From positions 744,001-808,000 of the forward strand of contig NZ_CP042912.1 of NCBI RefSeq assembly GCF_008087665.1: a DNA stretch of 64,000 nt. Reading direction: 5' to 3'. The notes below the pieces were generated by a model. It searched no databases, was not told the origin of the DNA, and saw nothing but the letters and a program-made list of their open reading frames with translations. This DNA is from Mariniblastus fucicola (GTDB lineage: Bacteria; Planctomycetota; Planctomycetia; Pirellulales; Pirellulaceae). Positions 53,867-61,731 of this stretch are shown one piece after another. How positions within the stretch are numbered: the first letter of the stretch is position 1; the number at the start of each line of letters is the position of its first letter. Both the position numbers and the translations under genes were made by a program.

Positions 53867-55207
53867 GTGATCAAACGGATTGAACTTGTCAACTTCATGT
53901 CGCACCGGCATACCGTCATCGAACCGGCGGCCGGTCTGACGGTTCTTGTTGGCCCCAACAACTGCGGCAAATCCGCGATCGTCACCGCCCTGCAGATCCT
54001 CTGCCACAACGACAACTCCACCTACGTCTTGCGGCACGGCGCCAAAGAATGCCGCATCATTGTCGAAACCGATGACGGGCATCGCATCGAATGGATTCGC
54101 AAAAAAAGCGGATCGCCCAGCTATAAAATCAACTGCAAAGATTTCGATCGGCTCAACAAGAAAGAAAGCGACGTCTGGGACGAGCTGAAGAAAACGCTTC
54201 GTCTACCGCGTGTCGAGTTCGACAACAATAAATTCGACGTTCACATCGGTGAGCAACGAAATCCCGTGTTCCTGCTGGGCGATAAAGGCAAGGGTGCCGC
54301 CCAGTTTTTCGCTTCGTCCTCGGACGCGATTCGTCTGGTCGAAATGCAGGACTTGCACAAACGGCAAACGGCCGAAAACAAACGTGAACGAAAACGCCTG
54401 GCCACGCAACAAACCCAAGTCACCGAGGCGATCGAGTGTCTCGAATCGGTCCCGGAAGTCGACGCCGCGATTGGCAAGATCGAAGAACAATACGCAGTGC
54501 TCAAAACCGAAGAAGCCAAAACCGCTCGGCTGGATCAGGCTCTTGCGGACCTGACGCTTCGCCAGAAAGAAACCAAACGCTTCGCGGCGATCAATTCCGC
54601 ATTGCAAGCTCTGCCCCAACCGCCGCAGTTCAGCAATCCTGCTTCGCTGCAGAAACTGATTGAGCAAATCGGCATCGAACGTGCTTCGGTCAAAAAAAGT
54701 CAGGCACTACAGTCTGCGCTTCAATCGCTCACCAAACCGCCGACCTTTGGCAATCCGGCCTCTCTGCAAAAACTGATTGAACAACTCCGATCCGAGCAAA
54801 ATTCGATTCGCAAAAGTTCTTCGTTGAAGGCCACGTTCAATTCGCTGACCAAGCCTCCTGCTTTCTCCGATTCTGAATCGCTAAGGACGAAGCTTCGATC
54901 GATTCGCAAGCTGCGCAGAACCGTCGCCAAACTTTCGGCCGAGCAACAGTTGCTTTCCAAAGTCCAAGAACCTCCCGAATCCAAAGATTCCGAAACTGTT
55001 TCAGCACTTGCGAAATGCATCGTCGATCTTCGCACGGAAATCGAGTCCTGCAATGAAGTTCGCGCGAAACTGAAACAGGCTCAACAGCAACTCGGCCAGG
55101 CAAAGGCGGAAATCGAACAGTGGGTTTACGAAAACCCTGGCTGCCCGACTTGCGGAAGCGAAATCAGCGCCGACGTGATCCTCAGCGGAGGCCATCAGCA
55201 TGGCTAA
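53867..55207 (+). CDS. Rad50/SbcC-like N-terminal half with terminal zinc hook
   Basis: The 446-residue protein looks like the first half of a Rad50/SbcC ATPase. The N-terminus MIKRIELVNFMSHRHTVIEP and Walker A VGPNNCGKSA (residues 29-36) are of SMC/Rad50 type. About 130 residues of ATPase lobe I follow. A helical arm then includes four repeats of exactly 39 residues (249-404), each opened by a Pro-Pro break. It ends with the zinc-hook-like GCPTCGSEI (Cys426, Cys429) only 17 residues from the C-terminus. In ordinary Rad50 the hook lies mid-chain and a returning arm plus lobe II follow. Here lobe II is in the separate gene at 56576-57229. The GTG start lies after an AGG. It overlaps the Mre11-like gene by 8 bases. 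It is presumably a DNA-end processing or tethering factor. Confidence 0.85.
   Translation: MIKRIELVNFMSHRHTVIEPAAGLTVLVGPNNCGKSAIVTALQILCHNDNSTYVLRHGAKECRIIVETDDGHRIEWIRKKSGSPSYKINCKDFDRLNKKESDVWDELKKTLRLPRVEFDNNKFDVHIGEQRNPVFLLGDKGKGAAQFFASSSDAIRLVEMQDLHKRQTAENKRERKRLATQQTQVTEAIECLESVPEVDAAIGKIEEQYAVLKTEEAKTARLDQALADLTLRQKETKRFAAINSALQALPQPPQFSNPASLQKLIEQIGIERASVKKSQALQSALQSLTKPPTFGNPASLQKLIEQLRSEQNSIRKSSSLKATFNSLTKPPAFSDSESLRTKLRSIRKLRRTVAKLSAEQQLLSKVQEPPESKDSETVSALAKCIVDLRTEIESCNEVRAKLKQAQQQLGQAKAEIEQWVYENPGCPTCGSEISADVILSGGHQHG
54611..55078 (+). repeat. four in-frame 117-base repeats encoding the 39-residue arm units
   Basis: Units begin at 54611, 54728, 54845 and 54962. Their protein openings are LPQPPQF, LTKPPTF, LTKPPAF and VQEPPES. 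Units 1 and 2 share NPASLQKLIEQ, while units 3 and 4 are more diverged. The exact 117-base period points to duplication within the gene. Confidence 0.88.
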
Positions 55208-56168
55208 GTCCGTTCGAAACTACCGCGGTTTGCTGGTCATCGGCGATCCGCACATCGAAGGCCGCAACCCGGGGTTCCGCAAAGGCAACTATCCCGAAGC
55301 GATCCTTGGCAAAGTCCGTTGGTGTCTTGAACATGCGCGAAAGCACAAATTGCTGCCGGCGTTTCTGGGCGACGTGTTCGACAAACCTCGCGACAATCCG
55401 ACTTGGGTGATCGGCGAGCTAATCGAAATGCTGATGCCCTATCCGGCAATCGGAATTTACGGAAATCATGACTGTGCGGATCCGCAACTGAGCGAAAACG
55501 ATTCGCTTTCGATCCTGATCAAAGCCGGCTGTTATCAATTGGTCGGCGAGCAGGATTTTTGGACGGGAATGGTCGAAGGCCGCCGCGTCGTCGTTGCCGG
55601 TTCGTCGTATCGCCAGCGGATTCCGCAGTGCTTCGACACGGACAACGTGCCGCGCGATTCACTTTTCGACGCCAAGCCAACGGTCGTTTGGCTGACGCAT
55701 CACGATATCGACATCGGCAATTATGAAAACGGAAAATTCGGTCCGTTCGAGATGATGAACGTCGACTTGTTGATCAACGGGCACATTCACCGACCCGCCA
55801 AACCCGTCCGTCGCGGCGACACAACGTGGATGAGCCCGGGCAACATTTCCCGCCGTTCCCGTTCGGCACACAGCCGCGCTCACGTGCCAACGGTCACGGA
55901 AGTCACGTTTCCGGAATCGGGTTTCGAAGTCAAATCAGTCGTCGTGCCGCACGAACGATTCGAAGACGTGTTCTTTCTGGACGACGTTGACGAATCGAAA
56001 ACGAGCGAGCCGCTTTCAAGTTTCGTTTCGGGGCTGAGTGAACTTACGAAACGCCGCACCTCTTCGGGAGCCGGTTTGATTCAGTTTTTGGACCAGAACC
56101 TGGACGAGTATAGCGATAGCGTCGCCGCAGAAATTCGCTCGCTTGCCAAACAGGTCGTAGAGAAATAA
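55200..56168 (+). CDS. Mre11/SbcD-like metallophosphoesterase
   Basis: A 322-residue protein with the five phosphoesterase motifs in order: GDPHIEG, LGDVFDKP, YGNHDCADP, WLTHHDI and NGHIHRPA. Two metal ions bind these His and Asp residues and cut DNA phosphodiester bonds. The last ~100 residues form a helical tail (LSSFVSGLSELTKRR, ending IRSLAKQVVEK) that may bind the Rad50-like coils. The overlap with the Rad50-N gene makes an Mre11-Rad50 complex the clear expectation. Strict SbcD proteins are longer (about 400), so this is a compact form. The metal ligands are complete, so nuclease activity is expected. Confidence 0.88.
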   Translation: MAKSVRNYRGLLVIGDPHIEGRNPGFRKGNYPEAILGKVRWCLEHARKHKLLPAFLGDVFDKPRDNPTWVIGELIEMLMPYPAIGIYGNHDCADPQLSENDSLSILIKAGCYQLVGEQDFWTGMVEGRRVVVAGSSYRQRIPQCFDTDNVPRDSLFDAKPTVVWLTHHDIDIGNYENGKFGPFEMMNVDLLINGHIHRPAKPVRRGDTTWMSPGNISRRSRSAHSRAHVPTVTEVTFPESGFEVKSVVVPHERFEDVFFLDDVDESKTSEPLSSFVSGLSELTKRRTSSGAGLIQFLDQNLDEYSDSVAAEIRSLAKQVVEK

Positions 56169-56180
56169 CGGGAGTTGAAA

Positions 56181-56471
56181 ATGAGCAACGAAACTATTGA
56201 TCAATTGCAAAAGCGTTTTGCGCGACTGGACAAGCAGCAGACCGTCGTCCAGACGCAGCTTGACGAGGCGCAAAAGCGTCTCGCTGAGTTGCAGGATCAG
56301 GCGAAAGCCGAGTTTGGCACTGATGATGTGGATGCGCTGCAGGAGAAGCTCGAGGCGATGAAGCAGGAGAACGAACAGAAACGTTCTGCGTATCAAAAGG
56401 GCCTCGATGAAGTCGAAGCGAAGTTGAAAGAAGTCGAATCTCAATTTGCAGAAACGGAAGTTGAGGATTAG
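56181..56471 (+). CDS. small coiled-coil protein of the split-Rad50 operon
   Basis: A 96-residue, almost entirely helical and charged protein (ETIDQLQKRFARLDKQQTVV, ALQEKLEAMKQENEQKRSAY, LDEVEAKLKEVESQFAETEV). It lies between the Mre11-like and Rad50-C-like genes on the same strand. GGGAG before the ATG at 56181 supports this start over the TTG six bases earlier. It may supply helix for the returning arm that the split ATPase lacks (inference). No homologue was recognised. Confidence 0.78.
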   Translation: MSNETIDQLQKRFARLDKQQTVVQTQLDEAQKRLAELQDQAKAEFGTDDVDALQEKLEAMKQENEQKRSAYQKGLDEVEAKLKEVESQFAETEVED

Positions 56472-56484
56472 TCCGCTGCATTCG

Positions 56485-56546
56485 GGTGGCATCGGATTCC
56501 AGCCTGTGTTTTGCCGTCCGATCACAGGCTGGAAGCCGATGCCACC
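56485..56546. repeat. large REP-like palindrome inside the split-Rad50 operon
   Basis: Arms of 24 bases (56485-56508 and 56523-56546) match at 23 positions around a 14-base loop. Their core is GGTGGCATCGGATTCCAGCC and its complement. It lies between the coiled-coil gene and the Rad50-C gene, in a transcript that would have to read through it. The family core also occurs at 30377-30445 and 45879-45950. Confidence 0.9.
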
Positions 56547-56575
56547 GCTGCTACGACACCTAAAACCCAAGCCGC

Positions 56576-57229
56576 ATGATTCAATCTCCCGAAAAACTTC
56601 GCGACCGCGTCAAGCGCCTGTCCTGGGAGCGTACGAAGCTCACCGACAAAGCGAAACGTGTCGCTGCGCGAATCGGTGAACTTGACGAACATCTTGAAAT
56701 CGCGGCGGAGGTTTCCGAAGCCCTGGAACATCTCGGCAAAGAGCTGTTCGAAGAAGTTCTTGGCCTGATGGAAGAAAAGCTTTCCAAGGCCGTCGAAGAA
56801 GTCCTCGACCAACCGATCAAATTCAAGTCTCACGCGGCTTTCAAAAGCGGTGCCGCGTCAGTGAATTTCTCCGTTGAACGTGACGGCAACAAGGAAGACG
56901 TGCACCGCGGCCAAGGCGGATCGGTGCAGAATATTCTGAGCGTCGGATTGCGAATGTTTGCTTTGGCGAATCTTGATCCCGACGAACATCGCCGATTTCT
57001 GGTGCTTGACGAGCAGGATTGTTGGCTGCGTCCAGAGCTCGTCCCACGACTGGTGAACATCGTGCATCAGGCGGCCAGAGAGCTGGAGTTTCAGGTAGTC
57101 ATGATTTCCCATCATGACATCGGCCTGTTTGAAAGATACGCCGACAAGGTCTATCGGCTCAGCCCGAATCGCGATGGTTTGGAGATCGCCGAAGTCAACG
57201 CTCAGCCAGAAGAGAGCGACGAAGAGTAA
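56576..57229 (+). CDS. Rad50/SbcC-like C-terminal ATPase half
   Basis: A 217-residue protein. The first ~80 residues are a charged coiled coil (RDRVKRLSWERTKLTDKAKR, LEHLGKELFEEVLGLMEEKL). ABC-ATPase lobe II follows: a signature-like loop GQGGSVQNILSVGLRM (112-127), Walker B RFLVLDEQDCWLRPE (Asp145, Glu146) and the H-loop VVMISHHDIGLFE (His179/180). Walker A is absent, as expected if it is supplied by the protein at 53867-55207. The signature loop differs from the usual LSGGE. It could also act as a dedicated partner in an SMC-like ring. The short length of the arm compared with the N-half is the main puzzle. Confidence 0.82.
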   Translation: MIQSPEKLRDRVKRLSWERTKLTDKAKRVAARIGELDEHLEIAAEVSEALEHLGKELFEEVLGLMEEKLSKAVEEVLDQPIKFKSHAAFKSGAASVNFSVERDGNKEDVHRGQGGSVQNILSVGLRMFALANLDPDEHRRFLVLDEQDCWLRPELVPRLVNIVHQAARELEFQVVMISHHDIGLFERYADKVYRLSPNRDGLEIAEVNAQPEESDEE

Positions 57230-57303
57230 ACCGTTTAACGTTGGCAAAAATCTCTGGGCGGAGTTTTTAATCCAGCCAAACTCTCACGAACGTTCGTCGA
57301 ACT

Positions 57304-59013
57304 TCATTCCGGTTTCGCCTCGTAAACTGTTTCGCCGCCGATGACCGTTTGCAAAACTTTTGTGTCCAGAATCTCATCGTCGGCACAAGTCAAAAGGTCA
57401 TTCGAAAGCACGACGAAATCAGCCAGCTTGCCGACTTCGATCGAACCCTTGATGTCTTCCTCAAAAGCCGCCTTCGCGTTGTTGATCGTGTAGGCCTCAA
57501 GTGCCTGCTGCCGCGACATGCACTGCTCGGGAAAGAACGTCACGCCGGGTTTTAGCTGACGCGTGACCGACGCGAAAAAGCACGGAATCGGATCGACGTC
57601 TTCGACAGGAGCATCCGTTCCGTTGGTCACGATGGCTCCGCTTTTTAGCAGTGATTGCCAAACGTAAGCACCGTCTTTCGATCGTCGTTGGCCCAAACGT
57701 TTCGGTACGAAGATCGCGTCCGAAGTACAGTGCACGGCCTGCATCGCAGCAATCACTCCCAGCTTTCCAAAACGGGGAATGTCGTCCGGATGGAGATGTT
57801 GTGCGTGTTCAATTCGCCAGCGTCGCGAGTCTTCCGATGGGTTAGCCGTGAACTGTTTCTCAAAGATGTCCAGCACTTCACGGTTCGCCCGATCGCCGAT
57901 CGCGTGGACGCAAAACTGATAGTCGTGCTTGATCGCCAACGCCGCCGCTTCTTCAATCGAGGCAATCGAACGCGTGTTCAATCCGCGGCTCAGCGGCATG
58001 TCTTCGTAGGGCTGCAGTAACCATGCTCCGTGAGCGCCGAGTGCTCCGTCGATCGCACGCTTGATCGCCCGAACGGTCAGGTGGTTGTCGGCGAAGCCAA
58101 TCGTTCGAGCCGATTTCAAATTAAGCATCAGGCTCTGGTTGCTGTCCCGGACCATAACCCATAATCGAGGTTTGACGCGCGTACCAACAACTGATTTCAG
58201 ATAGTCAATTTGTGCGAATGGCATTCCTGCGTCCTGGAAACTGGTGATGCCTTTGCGGACACACTCCTCGGATGCCAGCTCCGCTGCGCGATTCAAATAG
58301 GCGACGTCGGAGACTTTCGTTTTGCTCTGGCCTTCATCAGCGTAACGAGCCGAATGAATCAGCCCGGACGCCCGTTCGCGGAACACACCCGTCGCGGATC
58401 CATCCTCGTTGCGAAGAATTTCACCGCCCTTGGGGTTCTTCGTTTCATCTTCCACGCCGGCCAATCGCATCGCGTAGGCGTTGGCGAAATCCATGTGACC
58501 ACTGGCGTGCGTCAGCAACACCGGGTTGTTTGGCGACGCTTGCGAGAGCGATTCATGCGTCGGATAGCCCTCGACGTTGGGGCTTGGCGGCGCATCCCAT
58601 TTCGATTGATGCCAACCGCGACCGATGATCCATTTTCCTGGCGGCGTATTGGCCGCGGCAAGCCGAACTTGATCGACGATCTCGTCCCAGGAGTTGGCTT
58701 TGGTCAAATCGAGATTCATCCGCATCTCGCCAAGCATCAGAAAATGGCCGTGGCCTTCGATGAAGCCCGGCATCAGAAACTTGCCGTCGAGATCGAGCAC
58801 TTTCATGTCGGCGTCGATCTGTTTGGAGATTTCTTCCGATGTTCCAACCGCTGCGATCCGGCCATCTTTGACGATGAAAGCCTCGGCTTTTGGATTGTCG
58901 GAATCCATCGTTGCGACGTTGGCGTTGATGATCGCCATGTCCTGAGAAAAACAGGGATTCACACAGATGGTGGCCAGGAACAGAAGAATGGCTGTCTGAA
59001 GCATGTTGCGCAT
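57304..59013 (-). CDS. exported amidohydrolase (YtcJ-like)
   Basis: A 569-residue metal-dependent hydrolase of the amidohydrolase superfamily. A signal peptide (MLQTAILLFLATICVNPCFS) suggests periplasmic location. The N-terminal beta sandwich ends at the metal motif FMPGFIEGHGHFLMLG (HxH). Later ligands are in CVHAIGDRANREVLDIF, RWRIEHAQHLHPDDIPRFGK and TNGTDAPVEDVDPIPCFF (Asp). The substrate is unknown. Relatives act on N-acyl or cyclic amides. It converges on the split-Rad50 genes and diverges from adenine deaminase. Confidence 0.92.
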   Translation of the reverse strand: MRNMLQTAILLFLATICVNPCFSQDMAIINANVATMDSDNPKAEAFIVKDGRIAAVGTSEEISKQIDADMKVLDLDGKFLMPGFIEGHGHFLMLGEMRMNLDLTKANSWDEIVDQVRLAAANTPPGKWIIGRGWHQSKWDAPPSPNVEGYPTHESLSQASPNNPVLLTHASGHMDFANAYAMRLAGVEDETKNPKGGEILRNEDGSATGVFRERASGLIHSARYADEGQSKTKVSDVAYLNRAAELASEECVRKGITSFQDAGMPFAQIDYLKSVVGTRVKPRLWVMVRDSNQSLMLNLKSARTIGFADNHLTVRAIKRAIDGALGAHGAWLLQPYEDMPLSRGLNTRSIASIEEAAALAIKHDYQFCVHAIGDRANREVLDIFEKQFTANPSEDSRRWRIEHAQHLHPDDIPRFGKLGVIAAMQAVHCTSDAIFVPKRLGQRRSKDGAYVWQSLLKSGAIVTNGTDAPVEDVDPIPCFFASVTRQLKPGVTFFPEQCMSRQQALEAYTINNAKAAFEEDIKGSIEVGKLADFVVLSNDLLTCADDEILDTKVLQTVIGGETVYEAKPE

Positions 59014-59151
59014 GGAGTGTCTTTTTCAAAAAATAGATTTGCGAAACGTTGTCGGCAGATTCCATCATACCGCGGCAGCGTTTTTGTTGCACTTCGGATG
59101 CGCCAAAGAGGCACGGTTGACCAATCGCGGCGTTTTAGGTGTGATGGTGGG
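59014..59151. promoter_or_regulatory. divergent promoter region of the amidohydrolase and ade genes
   Basis: 138 bases lie between the two starts. No clear operator or riboswitch was seen. The in-frame open extension of ade through the antisense of the amidohydrolase (58210 onward) is a shadow. Confidence 0.45.
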
Positions 59152-60786
59152 ATGCTTTCCCTTCCCGAATACAACCTTGTCGACGTCCTTGAAGGCGAGA
59201 TTTGCCTCGCCCGCGTCTGTGTTGAAAACAACGCAATCGCTTCGATCGAACGCCTTGGCCCGACAGACGATTCCCGCCCGTTTTTGATGCCCGGGTTTGT
59301 CGACGCGCATATCCATGTCGAAAGTTCGATGTTGCTGCCAGGCGAGTTTGCCCGCATCGCCGTCACGCATGGAACCGTGGCGACGGTGTCCGACCCGCAC
59401 GAAATCGCCAACGTGTGCGGGATCGAAGGCGTCGAAATGATGCTGCACAACGCCAGCCAGACTCCCTTCAAATTCTGTTTCGGTGCACCGTCTTGTGTGC
59501 CAGCGACGCGATTTGAGACCGCAGGTGCTGAACTGGATGTCGCTGCCGTGACACGGTTGCTTGACGATCCGCGGATCGGATATCTCAGCGAAGTCATGGA
59601 CTTTCCCGGCGTACTCAGTCGTGCTCCCGAGGTGATGGCCAAGATTCGGGCCGCCATCGAGCGTGGCAAACCGGTCGATGGTCACGCACCTGGATTGCGG
59701 GGCGAGGAAGCCAGGAATTATCTTGCCGCCGGAATCACCACGGACCACGAATGCTTCACGATCGAAGAGGCGATCGACAAACTGGCTTACGGTTGCAAGA
59801 TTGCGATTCGTGAAGGTTCGGCAGCGCGGAATTTCGCTGCGCTCGAGCCGCTTATCGATTCGCATCCCGACATGTGCATGCTCTGTAGCGACGACAAGCA
59901 TCCGGACGAATTCCTGTTGGGGCACATCAACAAATTGGCGGCGCGTGCCGTGGCTGCCGGTCGCGATTTGATGAACGTGTTGCAAGTCGCCTGTGTGAAC
60001 CCGGTCCAGCACTACGGGCTTGATGTTGGATTGCTGCGTGTCGGAGATCCGGCAGATTTCATTGTCGTGAAGGATTTGAAATCGTTTGACGTGTCAGAAG
60101 CGTGGCTGGATGGTGAAGTCGTAGCCCGAAACGGAAAACCGTTATTCGATGCGCCGGTGGCAGAAGTCCTTAACAATTTTGTCGCGAATCCGGTTGAGGC
60201 AAGCCAACTGTCGGCGCGGGCCGAGGGTGACTGTATTCGGCTGATCGAGGCGATTGGCGGCCAATTGATTACGGGGCACGCCACGGTGAAGTGCACAAAG
60301 GAACAGGGTATTCTGGTTCCGGATCCCGCAAACGATGTGCTCAAAATTGTGGTCGTCAATCGGTATGCCAATACGCAGCCAGCGGTCGCTTTTGTCCGCG
60401 GTTTCGGATTGAAGGATGGAGCACTGGCTTCTTCGGTGGCTCACGATTCTCACAACGTCGTTGCGGTGGGAGCCAATGATGTCGATCTGGTGAACGCGAT
60501 CAATGCGGTAATTGCCGAACAGGGAGGCCTTTCGTTTTCGAACAATGGCGACACCGAGGTGTTGTCGCTGCCAATCGCAGGGCTGATGTCCGGTGATTGT
60601 TGCGATAAAGTTGCTGAGAAGTACGAGCGTCTGGATCAGAAAGTGAAAGAGGTTGGTTCGACGTTGCGAGCACCGTATATGACGCTCTCGTTCATGGCGT
60701 TGCTCGTGATTCCGTCTTTGAAGATCAGTGACAAAGGTTTGTTCGATGTCGACAAGTTTGAGTTTGCGTCGCTTGCCGCAGATTGA
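59152..60786 (+). CDS. ade: adenine deaminase
   Basis: A 544-residue enzyme converting adenine to hypoxanthine and ammonia. The metal motif is LMPGFVDAHIHVESSMLLPG, then VATVSDPHEIANVCGIEGVE, GHAPGLRGEEARNYLAAGIT, DHECFTIEEA and the Asp of MLCSDDKHPDE. The C-terminal domain carries VVNRYANTQPAVAFVRGFGL, VAHDSHNVVAVGANDVDLVN, and the terminal block PYMTLSFMALLVIPSLKISD, typical of Ade. It probably feeds hypoxanthine to the xanthine dehydrogenase encoded on the opposite strand 1 kb away. A purine salvage or degradation cluster is likely. Confidence 0.95.
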   Translation: MLSLPEYNLVDVLEGEICLARVCVENNAIASIERLGPTDDSRPFLMPGFVDAHIHVESSMLLPGEFARIAVTHGTVATVSDPHEIANVCGIEGVEMMLHNASQTPFKFCFGAPSCVPATRFETAGAELDVAAVTRLLDDPRIGYLSEVMDFPGVLSRAPEVMAKIRAAIERGKPVDGHAPGLRGEEARNYLAAGITTDHECFTIEEAIDKLAYGCKIAIREGSAARNFAALEPLIDSHPDMCMLCSDDKHPDEFLLGHINKLAARAVAAGRDLMNVLQVACVNPVQHYGLDVGLLRVGDPADFIVVKDLKSFDVSEAWLDGEVVARNGKPLFDAPVAEVLNNFVANPVEASQLSARAEGDCIRLIEAIGGQLITGHATVKCTKEQGILVPDPANDVLKIVVVNRYANTQPAVAFVRGFGLKDGALASSVAHDSHNVVAVGANDVDLVNAINAVIAEQGGLSFSNNGDTEVLSLPIAGLMSGDCCDKVAEKYERLDQKVKEVGSTLRAPYMTLSFMALLVIPSLKISDKGLFDVDKFEFASLAAD

Positions 60787-60808
60787 TTCACGTTATTCGC
60801 TCGTGGTT

Positions 60809-61696
60809 TCAGCCGTCGCGATCTGAATTTAGTTGGTCTCGTTGCTGTAGTAATTGAGCCGCGATGCTGATCGCGATTTCAGCTGGTTGGTTTGAGCCGA
60901 TCGGCAAGCCGACTGGGCAAACTATTTGATCCGCGATGTCGGCCGCAACGCCGTCGGATTTCAGTTCCCGTAGCAGGACGCCGCGTTTGGACTTGCTGCC
61001 AATGACGCCGACGAAAACTGGCTCGGAAATCGTCTCGAACAGAGACTTCAAGATCGGGCGATCGGTTGAATGGCCCATCGTCATGCAAATCACATAGTCG
61101 CCGGCTCGCAGGTTTGAAATAAAATCAGACGGACTTTCAACGCAAATTTTCGATAGTCGCTCATGATCATCCATGCGATCGATCCATTCGCATCGCGGAT
61201 CCACACAAGTCACACGGCAATCAAGTGTTAGCAGAACTTTGACCAACGCCTGAGCCACATGGCCGGCGCCGAAGACAACGATATGCCAGTCGTGGCGATT
61301 GTAGACTTCAAAGAACAGCTTCACCCAACCGCCGCATGTCATGCCGACGTCGCGCTGCAGATTCCAGTGTTCGATTTCAAGCCTTCTGGCCGGATCCCGC
61401 AGCATCGCCAAAGCATGCTCGATCGCCTGATGCTCGACCTTGCCGCCGCCGACCGTGCCGTGAACTCGTCCCGATTCGTCGACCAACATCTTCGAGCCAG
61501 CGTCTTGCGGAGTGCTGCCAGTCGCCTCGATCATCGTGACGGAAACAAACGGCTGGCCAGACACCGCAAGTGTCGAAAGGGCTTCGATGTAGGGCGTGGG
61601 ACCGGGCAAGAAACGTTCTCTACTTTCTAAGGTTTGATTTGGATTTGGCTGACGTCGCAGAAGCGGTTTGGCGTATTTGAAAGTTGACAGGCGCAC
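60809..61696 (-). CDS. xdhC: XdhC-family molybdenum-cofactor chaperone
   Basis: A 295-residue protein that binds molybdenum cofactor and helps load it, after sulfuration, into xanthine dehydrogenase. The N-terminal XdhC domain (FVSVTMIEATGSTPQDAGSK, GTVGGGKVEHQAIEHALAML) and the Rossmann-like C-terminal domain (WHIVVFGAGHVAQALVKVLL, ICMTMGHSTDRPILKSLFE, VGVIGSKSKRGVLLRELKSD) are both present. The Cys in DVGMTCGGWVKLFFEV is conserved in the family. I chose the GTG at 61696, which has a GGGGG site. A TTG at 61711 is the alternative. It follows xdhB on the same strand by 35 bases. Confidence 0.92.
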   Translation of the reverse strand: MRLSTFKYAKPLLRRQPNPNQTLESRERFLPGPTPYIEALSTLAVSGQPFVSVTMIEATGSTPQDAGSKMLVDESGRVHGTVGGGKVEHQAIEHALAMLRDPARRLEIEHWNLQRDVGMTCGGWVKLFFEVYNRHDWHIVVFGAGHVAQALVKVLLTLDCRVTCVDPRCEWIDRMDDHERLSKICVESPSDFISNLRAGDYVICMTMGHSTDRPILKSLFETISEPVFVGVIGSKSKRGVLLRELKSDGVAADIADQIVCPVGLPIGSNQPAEIAISIAAQLLQQRDQLNSDRDG

Positions 61697-61731
61697 ATGC
61701 AGTGCCCCCAATCGTTCTGGCTAACCACGTT

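Noticed and set aside
58210-59151. Long in-frame extension upstream of adenine deaminase
   Set aside because: It is antisense to the amidohydrolase gene and has no deaminase-like sequence; the family N-terminus is reached at the ATG at 59152.
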